From assembly GCF_900107405.1 (NCBI RefSeq), contig NZ_FNPV01000003.1, positions 1 to 64,000 on the forward strand: a DNA stretch of 64,000 bases, written 5' to 3'. The notes under the pieces are model-generated. The model searched no databases, was not told the origin of the DNA, and saw only the letters and a program-made list of their open reading frames with translations. The stretch is from Tindallia californiensis (GTDB lineage: Bacteria > Bacillota > Clostridia > Peptostreptococcales > Tindalliaceae). The translations under genes were made by a program, and so were the position numbers. Position 1 is the stretch's first letter; every line of letters starts with the position of its first letter. Below are positions 27,982 to 36,531 of this stretch, piece after piece.

Positions 27982-29610
27982 TCATTCTTCTTTTTCTTTC
28001 AAATATGTTTGTGCATTTTTTATGATTGACTCAGGAAGTCCCATAATTTCCGCTACACATATGGCATCTCTTGGAACTGGATCTTTGCTTTCTTTCGGTC
28101 GAAGTCGATAGTCCATATATTTCTCAAAAATTCCTGCTACCGATCCTGCCTCTCTCAATTCTTCTTTTAGACTTTCCATGTTTTCTTCACGTAATCCTAC
28201 TACCTGTAGATGGCGCACCTCCGGGATTTCTCCTATTCCATCATAGTGAGTTGTTAGAATAGAAATAGCCGATCGCTGGCTTAAATTCTCTACAATGGCT
28301 TTAGATATCCCATATCCTTCTTTCGGATTTGTTCCGCTTGCCAATTCATCCAACAAAATAAGGCCTTGTTTATCAGCAACTTTCAACGCTTTTTTTAATC
28401 CTTCCAGTTCTGCTCCGAAAGTGGATAATCCTTTTTCCTGAGATTGCTGATCCCCTGTTGAAAAGTAGATATACTGCATAGGCATAAAAGAAAAAGAATC
28501 CGCCGGCACCCAAAAACCCATTTGCGCCAATGCCAGTAGCAAAGCTGTCATCTTTAGTGACATGGTTTTTCCGCCCATATTAGCACCGGTTATGAGGGTG
28601 ACGCCTTTTTCTGCCGAAAGGTCTACCGGAACACAGGCCAACTTTTCTTTCTTTAAGCGTTCTTCTAGACCTGTATGCCTTCCATTACAAATGCTTATTT
28701 CTGCTTTCTCAGATAATTTTGGTTTGCAACATCGAAAGGTGATTGCCATCGCAACTTTCCCTAGCAATAAATCCAGATGGGCTATCCTATACGTATTTTC
28801 CAATAGTTCTTTGCTTTTATCTCCAATGCAACGACTAAGCCATTGACGAATTTTTTGTTCCATCACTTCTTCTTCTCTCCGAATATCTTCCAGAACATCC
28901 TCTGCTTCTTGTCTCAAGGGACGGTATATCCAATGGCTTTTGGTTTCATTGGCCAAGACATAAGTATTCAAAGCCTCCAGCTTATCCCGGTAGGCAGCAT
29001 TTTCTTTGGGGATATGAACTTCTTTATTCCAAAGAACTTTTAACCCCGTTATTTTTTCTATCTGTTTTTCTCGATTCTTTTCTTCTTTTATCATTGTTTC
29101 CTGCAGTTGTAATTTCCGGACTCTTAATGATTTCAACTTAGCGTCATAGGCATCGTAAATGTAAAAGGTTTCTATCCCAGTTTTTTCCGGATCCAGAAGT
29201 TCCGTTAACCATTGTACCGAATGAAGTCTAACGGATGGAAAAAGGATTCGTTTATGTTTCTCCAAGTGGCAGGACAGTTTTTCAATTGCCATCCCTTGCT
29301 TCTTTATTTCAAAGAATTCCACATCAGAAAGCACTTGTTGTTTTCCAGTATTTTCAATGGATTTACGAATGTTTTTTTGTCCATGCAAAAGTCTTCGCAA
29401 TTCTTTCAATAGTCCTGGATGTTCCTCTTTTGCTTGGATCATTTCCTGAATCTCTGCATATAACACGTTAAGGTTTTCTTTGTCTTCCAGAGGATAAGGA
29501 TCCAAATTTTCTTTCATGATGCGTCCGTATTCCGTTTCTACGGGTACCTTTGCCATAAAATCTTTTAGTCCGATTTGATCCGGAGTATCCAAATTTATAA
29601 AATAGTTCAA
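27982..29610 (-). CDS. kamC: MutS-like ATPase of the lysine-aminomutase operon
   Basis: It has 542 residues: an N-terminal helical lever/clamp region rich in charged residues (to about 320), then a MutS-type ABC ATPase with Walker A GANMGGKT, signature-like STFGAELEGL, Walker B GLILLDELASGTNP and the following LTTHYDG histidine. MutS mismatch-recognition domains and the Smr nuclease are absent, so this is not a repair MutS. Homologues occur in lysine and ornithine aminomutase clusters with no proven function. The TTG start overlaps the kamB stop (TTGA) with GGAGGG before it. A role with KamB in reactivating KamDE is a hypothesis. Confidence 0.85.
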   Translation of the reverse strand: MNYFINLDTPDQIGLKDFMAKVPVETEYGRIMKENLDPYPLEDKENLNVLYAEIQEMIQAKEEHPGLLKELRRLLHGQKNIRKSIENTGKQQVLSDVEFFEIKKQGMAIEKLSCHLEKHKRILFPSVRLHSVQWLTELLDPEKTGIETFYIYDAYDAKLKSLRVRKLQLQETMIKEEKNREKQIEKITGLKVLWNKEVHIPKENAAYRDKLEALNTYVLANETKSHWIYRPLRQEAEDVLEDIRREEEVMEQKIRQWLSRCIGDKSKELLENTYRIAHLDLLLGKVAMAITFRCCKPKLSEKAEISICNGRHTGLEERLKKEKLACVPVDLSAEKGVTLITGANMGGKTMSLKMTALLLALAQMGFWVPADSFSFMPMQYIYFSTGDQQSQEKGLSTFGAELEGLKKALKVADKQGLILLDELASGTNPKEGYGISKAIVENLSQRSAISILTTHYDGIGEIPEVRHLQVVGLREENMESLKEELREAGSVAGIFEKYMDYRLRPKESKDPVPRDAICVAEIMGLPESIIKNAQTYLKEKEE

Positions 29611-30650
29611 TTCAGCCCTCCTTCCTTAAGCACATCAATGACAGGAGTTAGCCCGAGTGCCTGTTGCATCTCTGTATGAAACTTTTGTTTATCAAATACA
29701 TAGCCTTCCGGAGAAACCGGGTTTATGGTTACTGCCAGAAGATTGATCGGGTTTACTACTTTAAGGCTTACGCCCATATGCTTCCATAGTTTCCACTCTT
29801 TTTCTGTTATAAACACTTTTGTTGCATCTGCCATAAGGATCGTCACTTCTTTATACAAAGAAGTGACTTGCATCAGTTCCTGGACCGCTTTCCCGGTTAA
29901 ACTTCCTTTCACCAGTAACCATCGGTCGCCTTCCTCTAGTGCATTCCCAAGTTTTCGACCACTATTGATGGCTGATTGTATCGGCAGTATCTTCATAGAA
30001 CCTTTCCGGTCAATCACTGCAACACTGCCCTTCTTCACAAACGTATTCCACGCTTTAATGATTTCTTTTTCTTCAACGGCCGGTAATGAATATATATCCA
30101 CCTGATGTTTTGTCATTTTGATTACCTGCTCCGGATCACGATGCAAGACGGCACCCGTAGCAAGAATACATCCGTCCGATACGGCTGGTGAAGCACTGGC
30201 CTTACGATCGATGGCGCCATCGACTAAAATTCGATTAGCGCCATGTTCCTCCATGCTTACCATTACTTTTTTTATTCCCGCATTGGTATCCGGGCCTGCA
30301 ATTTGAATGAATCCTGCTTGCCTCACCCGCACCATCACCACTTGACCCATCGGGGTGTTTTCACCGGTAGTGTCTAAAATTTCCACCTTCGCTTCACTGT
30401 TTCCCAGACAAACCTCTGTGGTGGCCAGTATCGTATTTACCGGAACATAGATGCGCGGCTTTTCTGTTTGTGTCACTAAATCTTCTTCTTCCCCGTCTCT
30501 TCCTGTTGATGTGATTCCTATAACCATATTGCTTTCGTTCATTTCTGCTATTAGCCGATTAAGCACCACTGTTTTTCCAGCATTTTTCGACATGCCTATC
30601 ACCGCAATACGTCGGCAGTCTTTTTCAGAAAGGTAATCTAGTAATCTCAT
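29607..30650 (-). CDS. kamB: P-loop protein of the lysine-aminomutase operon
   Basis: A 347-residue protein with an N-terminal P-loop IAVIGMSKNAGKTVVLNRLI (GMSKNAGKT at about residues 19-27) and TSTGRDGEEEDLV shortly after, as in SIMIBI-type ATPases or GTPases. The remainder (about 100-347) has no motif I recognise. The name is given from its fixed place between kamA and kamC in lysine-fermentation clusters; the function is not established. It overlaps kamA by ATGA and kamC by TTGA, so the three should be translated together. Partner to the MutS-like protein by context. Confidence 0.8.
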   Translation of the reverse strand: MRLLDYLSEKDCRRIAVIGMSKNAGKTVVLNRLIAEMNESNMVIGITSTGRDGEEEDLVTQTEKPRIYVPVNTILATTEVCLGNSEAKVEILDTTGENTPMGQVVMVRVRQAGFIQIAGPDTNAGIKKVMVSMEEHGANRILVDGAIDRKASASPAVSDGCILATGAVLHRDPEQVIKMTKHQVDIYSLPAVEEKEIIKAWNTFVKKGSVAVIDRKGSMKILPIQSAINSGRKLGNALEEGDRWLLVKGSLTGKAVQELMQVTSLYKEVTILMADATKVFITEKEWKLWKHMGVSLKVVNPINLLAVTINPVSPEGYVFDKQKFHTEMQQALGLTPVIDVLKEGGLN

Positions 30651-31897
30651 TTTTTGCTTCTTTTGTGACGTTCTAAATCCGCCGGCTCCATGGATATCCC
30701 TTCTCCGTTTATCAGTCCTGCAACACCACCAAGATTTTTTCCTTTGCTCTCCTGACAGGTTTTACACTCATCATCGTAAGAATAGTTCGTCGGCTCAGAA
30801 TAAGCTGAAATAACCCCTTCGTAATTTCTTAGAACAATTTTCCCAGCTCCTTGGGAGATCATATAGCTTGGCATAACAGGTATCTTTCCACCGCCGCCAG
30901 GTGCATCTACTACAAAGGTAGGGACCGCATATCCGGATGTGTGACCACGCAGACCTTCAATAATTTCGATGCCTTTTGCTACTGTTGTTCGAAAATGCTC
31001 TATTCCTACAGATAGATCACATTGATAAATGTAATAGGGTCGAACCCTTTCCCTTACCAATTCATGAACTAGTTCTTTCATCACAGGAACACAGTCATTA
31101 ATCCCTCGCAGCAATACGGACTGGTTGCCAAGAGGAATACCGGCATCAGCAAGTTTAGCCAAAGATTTGCGTGCTTCTGGCGTTAATTCTTTGCTGTGAT
31201 TAAAATGTGTATTTAACCATATGGGATGGTATTTTTTCAACATATTCACCAAAGAATCTGTAATACGTTGGGGCATCACCACTGGCGCACGACTTCCCAG
31301 TCGAATGATTTCTACATGAGGAATCTCTCGCAGTTTTTTAATAATCGCCTCAAGTCGTTCATCTGATACTAACAGACAATCTCCCCCGGAGAGAAGCACA
31401 TCTCTTACCTGGGGCGTTTTTTTAATATATTCTACCGCCGCCTCAATCCGATCCATCGGAAGTCCTGTATCCTGTTGACCGGCAAAACGTCTTCTCGTAC
31501 AGTGACGACAGTACATAGAACACATATCTGTTATCAACAAAAGAACTCGATCCGGGTAACGATGGGTCAGTCCCTCCACCGGCGAATCAACATCTTCATG
31601 TAAGGGATCGTCCATATCCGAACTGCCTTGGTGCAATTCTGACGACTGAGGAACCGCTTGCATTCTCACAGGACAGTTTTCATCATCCGGATCCATTAAA
31701 GAAGCATAGTAAGGAGTGATTCCCATTCGCAGTTTTTTTAAGCATTTTTCGATTCCTTCTTCTTCTCCCTCTTTAAGGTTCACTACTTTTTTCAAGTCTT
31801 CAACCGTAGTGATGCGATTTTTTACCTGCCATTCCCAACTATTCCACTGATCTTCGCTAACATCTTTCCACAGTTCGATATCGTGATAATCACGCAT
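30647..31897 (-). CDS. kamA: L-lysine 2,3-aminomutase
   Basis: Radical-SAM, PLP-dependent first step of lysine fermentation: L-lysine to beta-lysine. It has 416 residues from the ATG at 31897, picked for AAAGGAG 7 nt upstream; 20 more codons are open. The iron-sulfur cysteines are Cys126, Cys130 and Cys133 (DMCSMYCRHCTRRRF). Substrate aspartate Asp294 lies in YQCDLSVGIEHF, and PLP lysine Lys338 in DAPGGGGKIPV. The C-terminal CKTC pair is the zinc/tetramer motif. These positions match the Clostridium subterminale enzyme almost exactly. Second gene of the operon, after kdd. Confidence 0.97.
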   Translation of the reverse strand: MRDYHDIELWKDVSEDQWNSWEWQVKNRITTVEDLKKVVNLKEGEEEGIEKCLKKLRMGITPYYASLMDPDDENCPVRMQAVPQSSELHQGSSDMDDPLHEDVDSPVEGLTHRYPDRVLLLITDMCSMYCRHCTRRRFAGQQDTGLPMDRIEAAVEYIKKTPQVRDVLLSGGDCLLVSDERLEAIIKKLREIPHVEIIRLGSRAPVVMPQRITDSLVNMLKKYHPIWLNTHFNHSKELTPEARKSLAKLADAGIPLGNQSVLLRGINDCVPVMKELVHELVRERVRPYYIYQCDLSVGIEHFRTTVAKGIEIIEGLRGHTSGYAVPTFVVDAPGGGGKIPVMPSYMISQGAGKIVLRNYEGVISAYSEPTNYSYDDECKTCQESKGKNLGGVAGLINGEGISMEPADLERHKRSKK

Positions 31898-31928
31898 TTT
31901 ATTCTCTCCTTTGGGATTTATCAGATTG

Positions 31929-31967
31929 AAAACCCCGGTAATTTGTGAAAAAATCACCTGGGGTTTT
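31929..31967 (-). promoter_or_regulatory. Hairpin between kdd and kamA
   Basis: The stem AAAACCCC/GGGGTTTT, with TGA-rich inner pairing, lies in the 98-bp gap after kdd. The 3' arm ends in four T residues, so it could be a partial terminator or an mRNA stability element that sets the kdd to kam ratio. Confidence 0.55.
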
Positions 31968-31995
31968 CTGTGCTTTATCTATCAGTACCTATCTA

Positions 31996-33036
31996 TTATG
32001 CATAGAGTTCTTCAAACTTTTTACGAAGTGCTTCACTTTCTCTCATGATTTGCAAAGAAATTTCGGCGTGACCTTTTGTATATCCGTTCCCTATCAGCAT
32101 GGTGGTATCTCTTCCTATTCCTTCCGCACCCAGAGCTGCTTTTGTAAAGCTGGTCGCCATGCTAAAGAAGTAAATTAAACCAGTATCCTTCGCCGCAAGG
32201 ATGCTTCCCATTTCCGTATTCGGGATATTCACGCAGTTGATCACCACATCGGCCATTTCACCGTTTGTAGCTTCTTTTACAGCTTCCATCAGTTCAACAG
32301 CGTTTGTTGAGTTTGCAACAACATATTCATCTGCCAAATCTAAATCACGTATACCATCAATACCTTCTTTGCGACGCCCTACACAAATCACTTTTCCTGT
32401 TACGCCGGCACGCTTTTTCGCTTCGTACAAGCAAAGCATTCCAGATTTTCCATATCCACCAATAACAACTACTGTATCTCCTGGCTTCACTAGTTTAGCT
32501 GTCTGTGCAGGCGCTCCCGCCACGTCCAAAACAGAAAGTGCTAGGTTCTCGGCAATATCATCAGGCAGTACAGCATAAATACCGCTCTCAAACAAGATGG
32601 CTTGGCCTTTGATATCTACTTGGTCAATGTCTTTACGTATTTCATTAATCTCTTCAATTACCAAGGGTGTTAAAGAAAGAGAAACTAAAGTAGCTAACTT
32701 ATCGCCCACTTTCAAATCTGTTTTTCCTTTTAATCCTTCTCCTATTTTAGCCACTGTCCCAATCAACATTCCGCCTGAACCAGTAACAGGGTTATGATGC
32801 TTTCCTCTCTCTGATACAATTCCCGTCATGATTTCTTTAATTTTATCTAAATCGCCACCAGCCTGCTCTTTAATCTGTGTAAAACTGGCAGAGTCAACAT
32901 TTAACGTCTGAACATCCAGCAAGATTTCGTTATCATAGATTTCCATGCTGTTGTCAATTTTTTGAGCTGGTTGAGGCAATACCCCTTTCGGTTCTATTAC
33001 CCGATGCGTACCATAAGGACATCCCATTTTTTTCAT
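31996..33036 (-). CDS. kdd: L-erythro-3,5-diaminohexanoate dehydrogenase
   Basis: Oxidatively deaminates 3,5-diaminohexanoate to 3-keto-5-aminohexanoate with NAD+, the third step of lysine fermentation. It has 346 residues from the ATG at 33036, chosen for AGGAGG 9 nt upstream; Kdd proteins start MKKMGCPYGTHRVIEPKGVLPQ. A medium-chain-dehydrogenase-like Rossmann region has VVVIGGYGKSGMLCLYEAK and later GNGYTKGHAEI. It is the first gene of the operon, about 63 nt behind the predicted sigma-54 start. The next enzymes, the 3-keto-5-aminohexanoate cleavage enzyme and 3-aminobutyryl-CoA ammonia-lyase, are not encoded here. Confidence 0.95.
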   Translation of the reverse strand: MKKMGCPYGTHRVIEPKGVLPQPAQKIDNSMEIYDNEILLDVQTLNVDSASFTQIKEQAGGDLDKIKEIMTGIVSERGKHHNPVTGSGGMLIGTVAKIGEGLKGKTDLKVGDKLATLVSLSLTPLVIEEINEIRKDIDQVDIKGQAILFESGIYAVLPDDIAENLALSVLDVAGAPAQTAKLVKPGDTVVVIGGYGKSGMLCLYEAKKRAGVTGKVICVGRRKEGIDGIRDLDLADEYVVANSTNAVELMEAVKEATNGEMADVVINCVNIPNTEMGSILAAKDTGLIYFFSMATSFTKAALGAEGIGRDTTMLIGNGYTKGHAEISLQIMRESEALRKKFEELYA

Positions 33037-33110
33037 ATTAACATTCCTCCTTTTAAATTTAAGTGCATTAAGCACTGAATAAGCACACAGTCTTCCCTAT
33101 ATGAATTGTT

Positions 33111-33125
33111 GCAAATATGATGCCA
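33111..33125 (-). promoter_or_regulatory. Sigma-54 (-24/-12) promoter for the lysine-degradation operon
   Basis: The minus strand reads TGGCAT-CATAT-TTGC, matching TGGCA-N6-TTGC. The start would be near 33099, with a 63-nt leader before kdd. The adjacent upstream gene encodes a sigma-54 activator. I see no clear palindromic enhancer in the A/T-rich 33130-33335 stretch. Confidence 0.87.
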
Positions 33126-33334
33126 AAACAGCCGGCATTTTTAATAAAATTGATTATCGAAATACTTTCCTCCCTTTCTCCAAACAAAATAATCACTGCA
33201 AGCTCTGATAAAACTGAATCGTACTATTTATAACGCAGGATAAAAATAAACTTAGACCACTGTCATTTTTTGAATTAATTTTATTTTTCTTTTTTTTACA
33301 ACCATAAAGCACCTTTTATTCTTTAATAACATCA

Positions 33335-33357
33335 AAAAACCGCCTGTTTTTCGGCGG
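33335..33357 (-). terminator. Terminator after the lysine-operon activator gene
   Basis: The stem CCGCC/GGCGG (33340-33357) with an A-rich loop is followed on the minus strand by six T residues. It separates the regulator transcript from the sigma-54 promoter of kdd. Confidence 0.8.
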
Positions 33358-33373
33358 CCTTGGTGTTATTCAA

Positions 33374-34798
33374 TTACTTTTCTTTTTCTAGCTCAATCCC
33401 CAGCTTGCTTAATCGATATTGGAGTGTCTGTCGAGGTACAGAAAGCCTTTCCGCCGTTTTCGTGATATTGCCTTTTTCATCCTTGAACACACTGGCGATT
33501 ACTTGCTTTTCTACGCTATTCATCAATTCCCGGAGAGAAGTATGCGCCCCCAACACCATTTTTGCTCCCAAGTCCTTTTCTTCTCGTTTTCCTCTTTGCA
33601 GATAATAGGGCAAATCTTCCATTTTAATCCATTGGCCTTCCATCACATTCATCATACCTTCAATGATATTTTCCAACTCTCTCACGTTCCCGGGCCAAGA
33701 GTGATTTTTAAGTTTTCGTAAAGCCTCTGGTGTCACACCGACAATATTTTTGTTTAGCTTGCAATTAAACCGGTTAATAAAATGCGTCAATAATACAGAA
33801 AAATCTTTTTCTCTTTCCATCAAATCAGGTAAGCGCAAAGATACCACATTGAGCCGATAAAACAAATCTTCTCTTAGCTTTTTCTCGTGGACAGCTTGGA
33901 AAGGGTCCATATTCATTGCCGCTATAATGCGCACATTGACTTCCCGGGTTTTAATATCCCCTACTCGTCTGATGGATTTTTCTTCTAATACACGAAGTAA
34001 TTTTGCCTGAAGCTCCATAGGCATTGAGTTTATTTCATCTAAAAACAAAGTCCCTTCATTAGCCAATTCAAACAGACCTGGTCGATGATCAGCCCCAGTG
34101 AAGCTTCCTTTAACCGTTCCAAATAGAATGCTTTCCAGTAAAGCTACAGGGATCGCTGCACAATTTTGTGCAATAAATGGCTTTTTCCGTCTTTCACTGG
34201 CATTGTGGATGGCCTGAACAATCAACTCTTTTCCTGTCCCTGTATTTCCGTATACAATCACCGAAGAATGAGTGGCAGCAGCTTTCATTGATTGATGCTT
34301 CAGCTTGATAATCTCCGGACTTTCTCCAATAATATCATCAAAAGTATATCTAGCTGTTCCTTTTACAGCTTTTGACACAGAAGGTTTCTGTGCATATATT
34401 TTTTCCTGCAGATCTACTAAACGTTCTGAAAGTTCTCTGACCTGGGTAATGTTTCTGGATAGCTCTAAAGCTCCTACTAATTGTCCATTTTTATGAAGTG
34501 GAATCGTACTGTTTACAGTCGTTATCTTACTTCCTTTGTAATTCAAAAAATCTTGTTGGTAGTGATAAATTGCTTTTCCTGTCTTCAAGGATTCTATTAA
34601 TGTACTGGTCTCTTTCGTTAAGGAAGGGTATATTTCAAGAATATGTTTCCCAACCACTTCTTCTTTTTTCAGACTGTCCAATTCTGCCGCCGCTTCATTG
34701 CAATAGACAATGATCCCTTCCAGATTTACCACCTGAATCCCTTCATCCAAAATATCTAAAACAGCTTCCATATCCTCTTTGCTCAACAAACTATCCAA
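33374..34798 (-). CDS. Sigma-54-dependent transcriptional activator (PAS-AAA-Fis HTH)
   Basis: Probable activator of the kdd-kam operon. The 474 residues hold an N-terminal PAS domain (about 12-120: LDEGIQVVNLEGIIVYCNEAAAE) and an AAA+ domain with Walker A GNTGTGKELIVQAIH, the sigma-54 loop written GSFTGA instead of the usual GAFTGA (VKGSFTGADHRPG), and Walker B GTLFLDEINSMPM. A Fis-type HTH at the end reads ITKTAERLSVPRQTLQYRLSKLGI. It lies 300 bp upstream of the operon in the same direction. The ligand is unknown; lysine or a catabolite sensed by the PAS domain is the simple guess. Confidence 0.92.
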   Translation of the reverse strand: MDSLLSKEDMEAVLDILDEGIQVVNLEGIIVYCNEAAAELDSLKKEEVVGKHILEIYPSLTKETSTLIESLKTGKAIYHYQQDFLNYKGSKITTVNSTIPLHKNGQLVGALELSRNITQVRELSERLVDLQEKIYAQKPSVSKAVKGTARYTFDDIIGESPEIIKLKHQSMKAAATHSSVIVYGNTGTGKELIVQAIHNASERRKKPFIAQNCAAIPVALLESILFGTVKGSFTGADHRPGLFELANEGTLFLDEINSMPMELQAKLLRVLEEKSIRRVGDIKTREVNVRIIAAMNMDPFQAVHEKKLREDLFYRLNVVSLRLPDLMEREKDFSVLLTHFINRFNCKLNKNIVGVTPEALRKLKNHSWPGNVRELENIIEGMMNVMEGQWIKMEDLPYYLQRGKREEKDLGAKMVLGAHTSLRELMNSVEKQVIASVFKDEKGNITKTAERLSVPRQTLQYRLSKLGIELEKEK

Positions 34799-34870
34799 GT
34801 AATCACCGCCCGTTTTTCGGCTTTGCCGCTCTTTTTTCGGCTTTAATTCTTTTTGCTTTCTTTCCCTTTT

Positions 34871-36037
34871 CTAATCTTCCTGCTTTTTAGGTGGTCTTGG
34901 ACCCTGATATTGATAATACTGGCACATGATTCTGCCATTATATAGCTTTCTTCTTCTATCTGCTTCCTTTCCAAAATCTTCCTCTAAATCTGGATACGCT
35001 GTAAGGATATACTTAGACCACGTTTCCAAAGGTTTTAACACTTCACCAAATTCTCTGTAAAGCTGTCTGATTGCTTCTTCTTCACCCATTCGCTCACCAT
35101 AAGGAGGGTTGGTAATCATGCATCCATAATAGTAGCGTGAGCGCAATTCTCTAAAATCTCTTTTTTCGAAATGAATTTCATCCTCTAGAAAAGCTTCCTG
35201 TGCATAGTATCGGGCTGAACTTAATGCTCTCTCATCCGTGTCAAATCCCTGTATTTGAATTGACTGGTCGAAATTAGCGACATCGTGAGTTTCTTTTCGG
35301 GCTTGTCGCCATTCTTCCGCTGGTATCCACGGCCAGGATTCTGAAATAAAATCCCGATTCATTCCCGGCGCCAAATTTTTTCCTATGAGTGCCGCTTCAA
35401 TCGGAATGGTTCCTGAACCACAAAAGGGATCAATCAACACTCTTTCCGGCTTCCAAAAGCTAAGCTGAATCAAAGCCGATGCAAGTGTTTCTTTTAATGG
35501 AGCTTGATGTGTACTTCTTCTATACCCTCTTTTATGAAGGCCTTCCCCACTTGTATCAATCGTTAACGTAACTTTATCTTTTAAGAGAGCCACTTCTATT
35601 CGATACTCGCTTTCTTTTTCTTCAAACCATTCTTTGCGGTATTTCTTTTTCATGCTTTCAACGACCGCTTTTTTCACAATCGCCTGACAGTCAGGAACAC
35701 TGCCTAACTGAGATTTAATCGATTTTCCGATAACAGGAAACTTTCCATTTTCCGGAATCCATTGACTCCAATCCAAAGCTTTGGTTTTTTCAAAAAGTTC
35801 ATCGAAGGTTTTTGCCTGAAACTCACCGACTTTCAACAAAACTCTCTCTGCGGTTCTTAACCAAAGGTTGCTTCTACAGAGTGCTTCTATCGGTCCTGTA
35901 AAAGTAACACGTCCGTTCTCTGTTTCTACTACTTCATACCCCAGGCTTTTTATTTCTCTTGATACAATAGCTTCCAAACCAAAAGCAGCCGTTGCCATTA
36001 AGGTTATTTTAGATCTTTCATCACTATTCTTTTTCAC
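34871..36037 (-). CDS. 23S rRNA guanine-N2 methyltransferase, RlmL/YpsC family
   Basis: THUMP-domain class I SAM methyltransferase. A GTG at 36037 is preferred: it directly follows the cupin stop codon, has AGGAAGG upstream and gives 388 residues, close to Bacillus YpsC; an open frame extends 70 codons further but only inside the cupin gene. The N-terminal ferredoxin-like/THUMP part (AAFGLEAIVSREIKSLGYEV, then LLKVGEFQAKTFDELFE) is followed by the SAM motif DPFCGSGTIPIEAAL and catalytic NPPYGER. The fused C-terminal RlmK domain of the E. coli enzyme is absent. The exact target guanine is not certain. Confidence 0.93.
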   Translation of the reverse strand: MKKNSDERSKITLMATAAFGLEAIVSREIKSLGYEVVETENGRVTFTGPIEALCRSNLWLRTAERVLLKVGEFQAKTFDELFEKTKALDWSQWIPENGKFPVIGKSIKSQLGSVPDCQAIVKKAVVESMKKKYRKEWFEEKESEYRIEVALLKDKVTLTIDTSGEGLHKRGYRRSTHQAPLKETLASALIQLSFWKPERVLIDPFCGSGTIPIEAALIGKNLAPGMNRDFISESWPWIPAEEWRQARKETHDVANFDQSIQIQGFDTDERALSSARYYAQEAFLEDEIHFEKRDFRELRSRYYYGCMITNPPYGERMGEEEAIRQLYREFGEVLKPLETWSKYILTAYPDLEEDFGKEADRRRKLYNGRIMCQYYQYQGPRPPKKQED

Positions 36038-36038
36038 T

Positions 36039-36386
36039 TTATTGATGTCCTTCCTCAGGTACAATACAGATAAACTCAAAGGGTTCACTGCCATCATTTC
36101 TGAATTGATGTTTTTTATTAGCTGGTACATAGGCATAAGAACCAGCGCTGACAGGATGTTCTTTCCCATCCATGAACAAAGTTCCTTTCCCTTTAACCAT
36201 ATAATTAATATGCGGCCATGGATGTTCATGTCTTGGTGTAAATCCACCCGGCCTCAGTTCCATTAATCTCATTACGTGACCTTCCCAACCTTCATTAGGC
36301 GATATAAGCACTTTCGTCGATGCCTGACTGGCATCCGGATGATTTACCTTTTTCTTTTCTGTTTCTTGAACATGAGAAATAATCAT
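36039..36386 (-). CDS. Small cupin-domain protein
   Basis: A 115-residue single cupin barrel. Metal-site residues are visible in cupin motif 1, GGFTPRHEHPWPHINYMVKGKG (two His, then a Glu-to-Asn variant at the third position), and motif 2, GSYAYVPANKKHQFRNDG with its His. Such stand-alone cupins bind metals or small molecules; the substrate cannot be read. The stop codon is 1 bp from the start of the rRNA methyltransferase gene, so the two are probably co-transcribed, though no functional link is evident. Ribosome site AAGGAGG. Confidence 0.85.
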   Translation of the reverse strand: MIISHVQETEKKKVNHPDASQASTKVLISPNEGWEGHVMRLMELRPGGFTPRHEHPWPHINYMVKGKGTLFMDGKEHPVSAGSYAYVPANKKHQFRNDGSEPFEFICIVPEEGHQ

Positions 36387-36509
36387 ATCCTTCCTCCTTT
36401 ATCATGTTTTAAAGAACCCTATTTATTTTATTATAGCAAATAACCAGCTATTCTGCCAATCCACAGCCCGATTCTACAGTTGTGGAAAATAGAGTCTTTT
36501 TGCACATAA

Positions 36510-36531
36510 AAAAACCCCTATGGAAAGGGGT
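36510..36531 (-). terminator. Terminator of the riboswitch-controlled small gene
   Basis: The stem ACCCC/GGGGT (36514-36531) is followed by seven T residues on the minus strand. It overlaps the stop codon of the small gene, so the transcript is monocistronic. Confidence 0.85.

Noticed and set aside
27982-29610. kamC as a DNA mismatch-repair MutS2
   Set aside because: It lacks the mismatch-recognition domains and the Smr nuclease, is too short, and is translationally locked into the aminomutase operon.
36038-36247. A 70-codon N-terminal extension of the rRNA methyltransferase
   Set aside because: It lies wholly inside the cupin gene in another frame; a GTG with a good ribosome site right after the cupin stop gives the normal family length.
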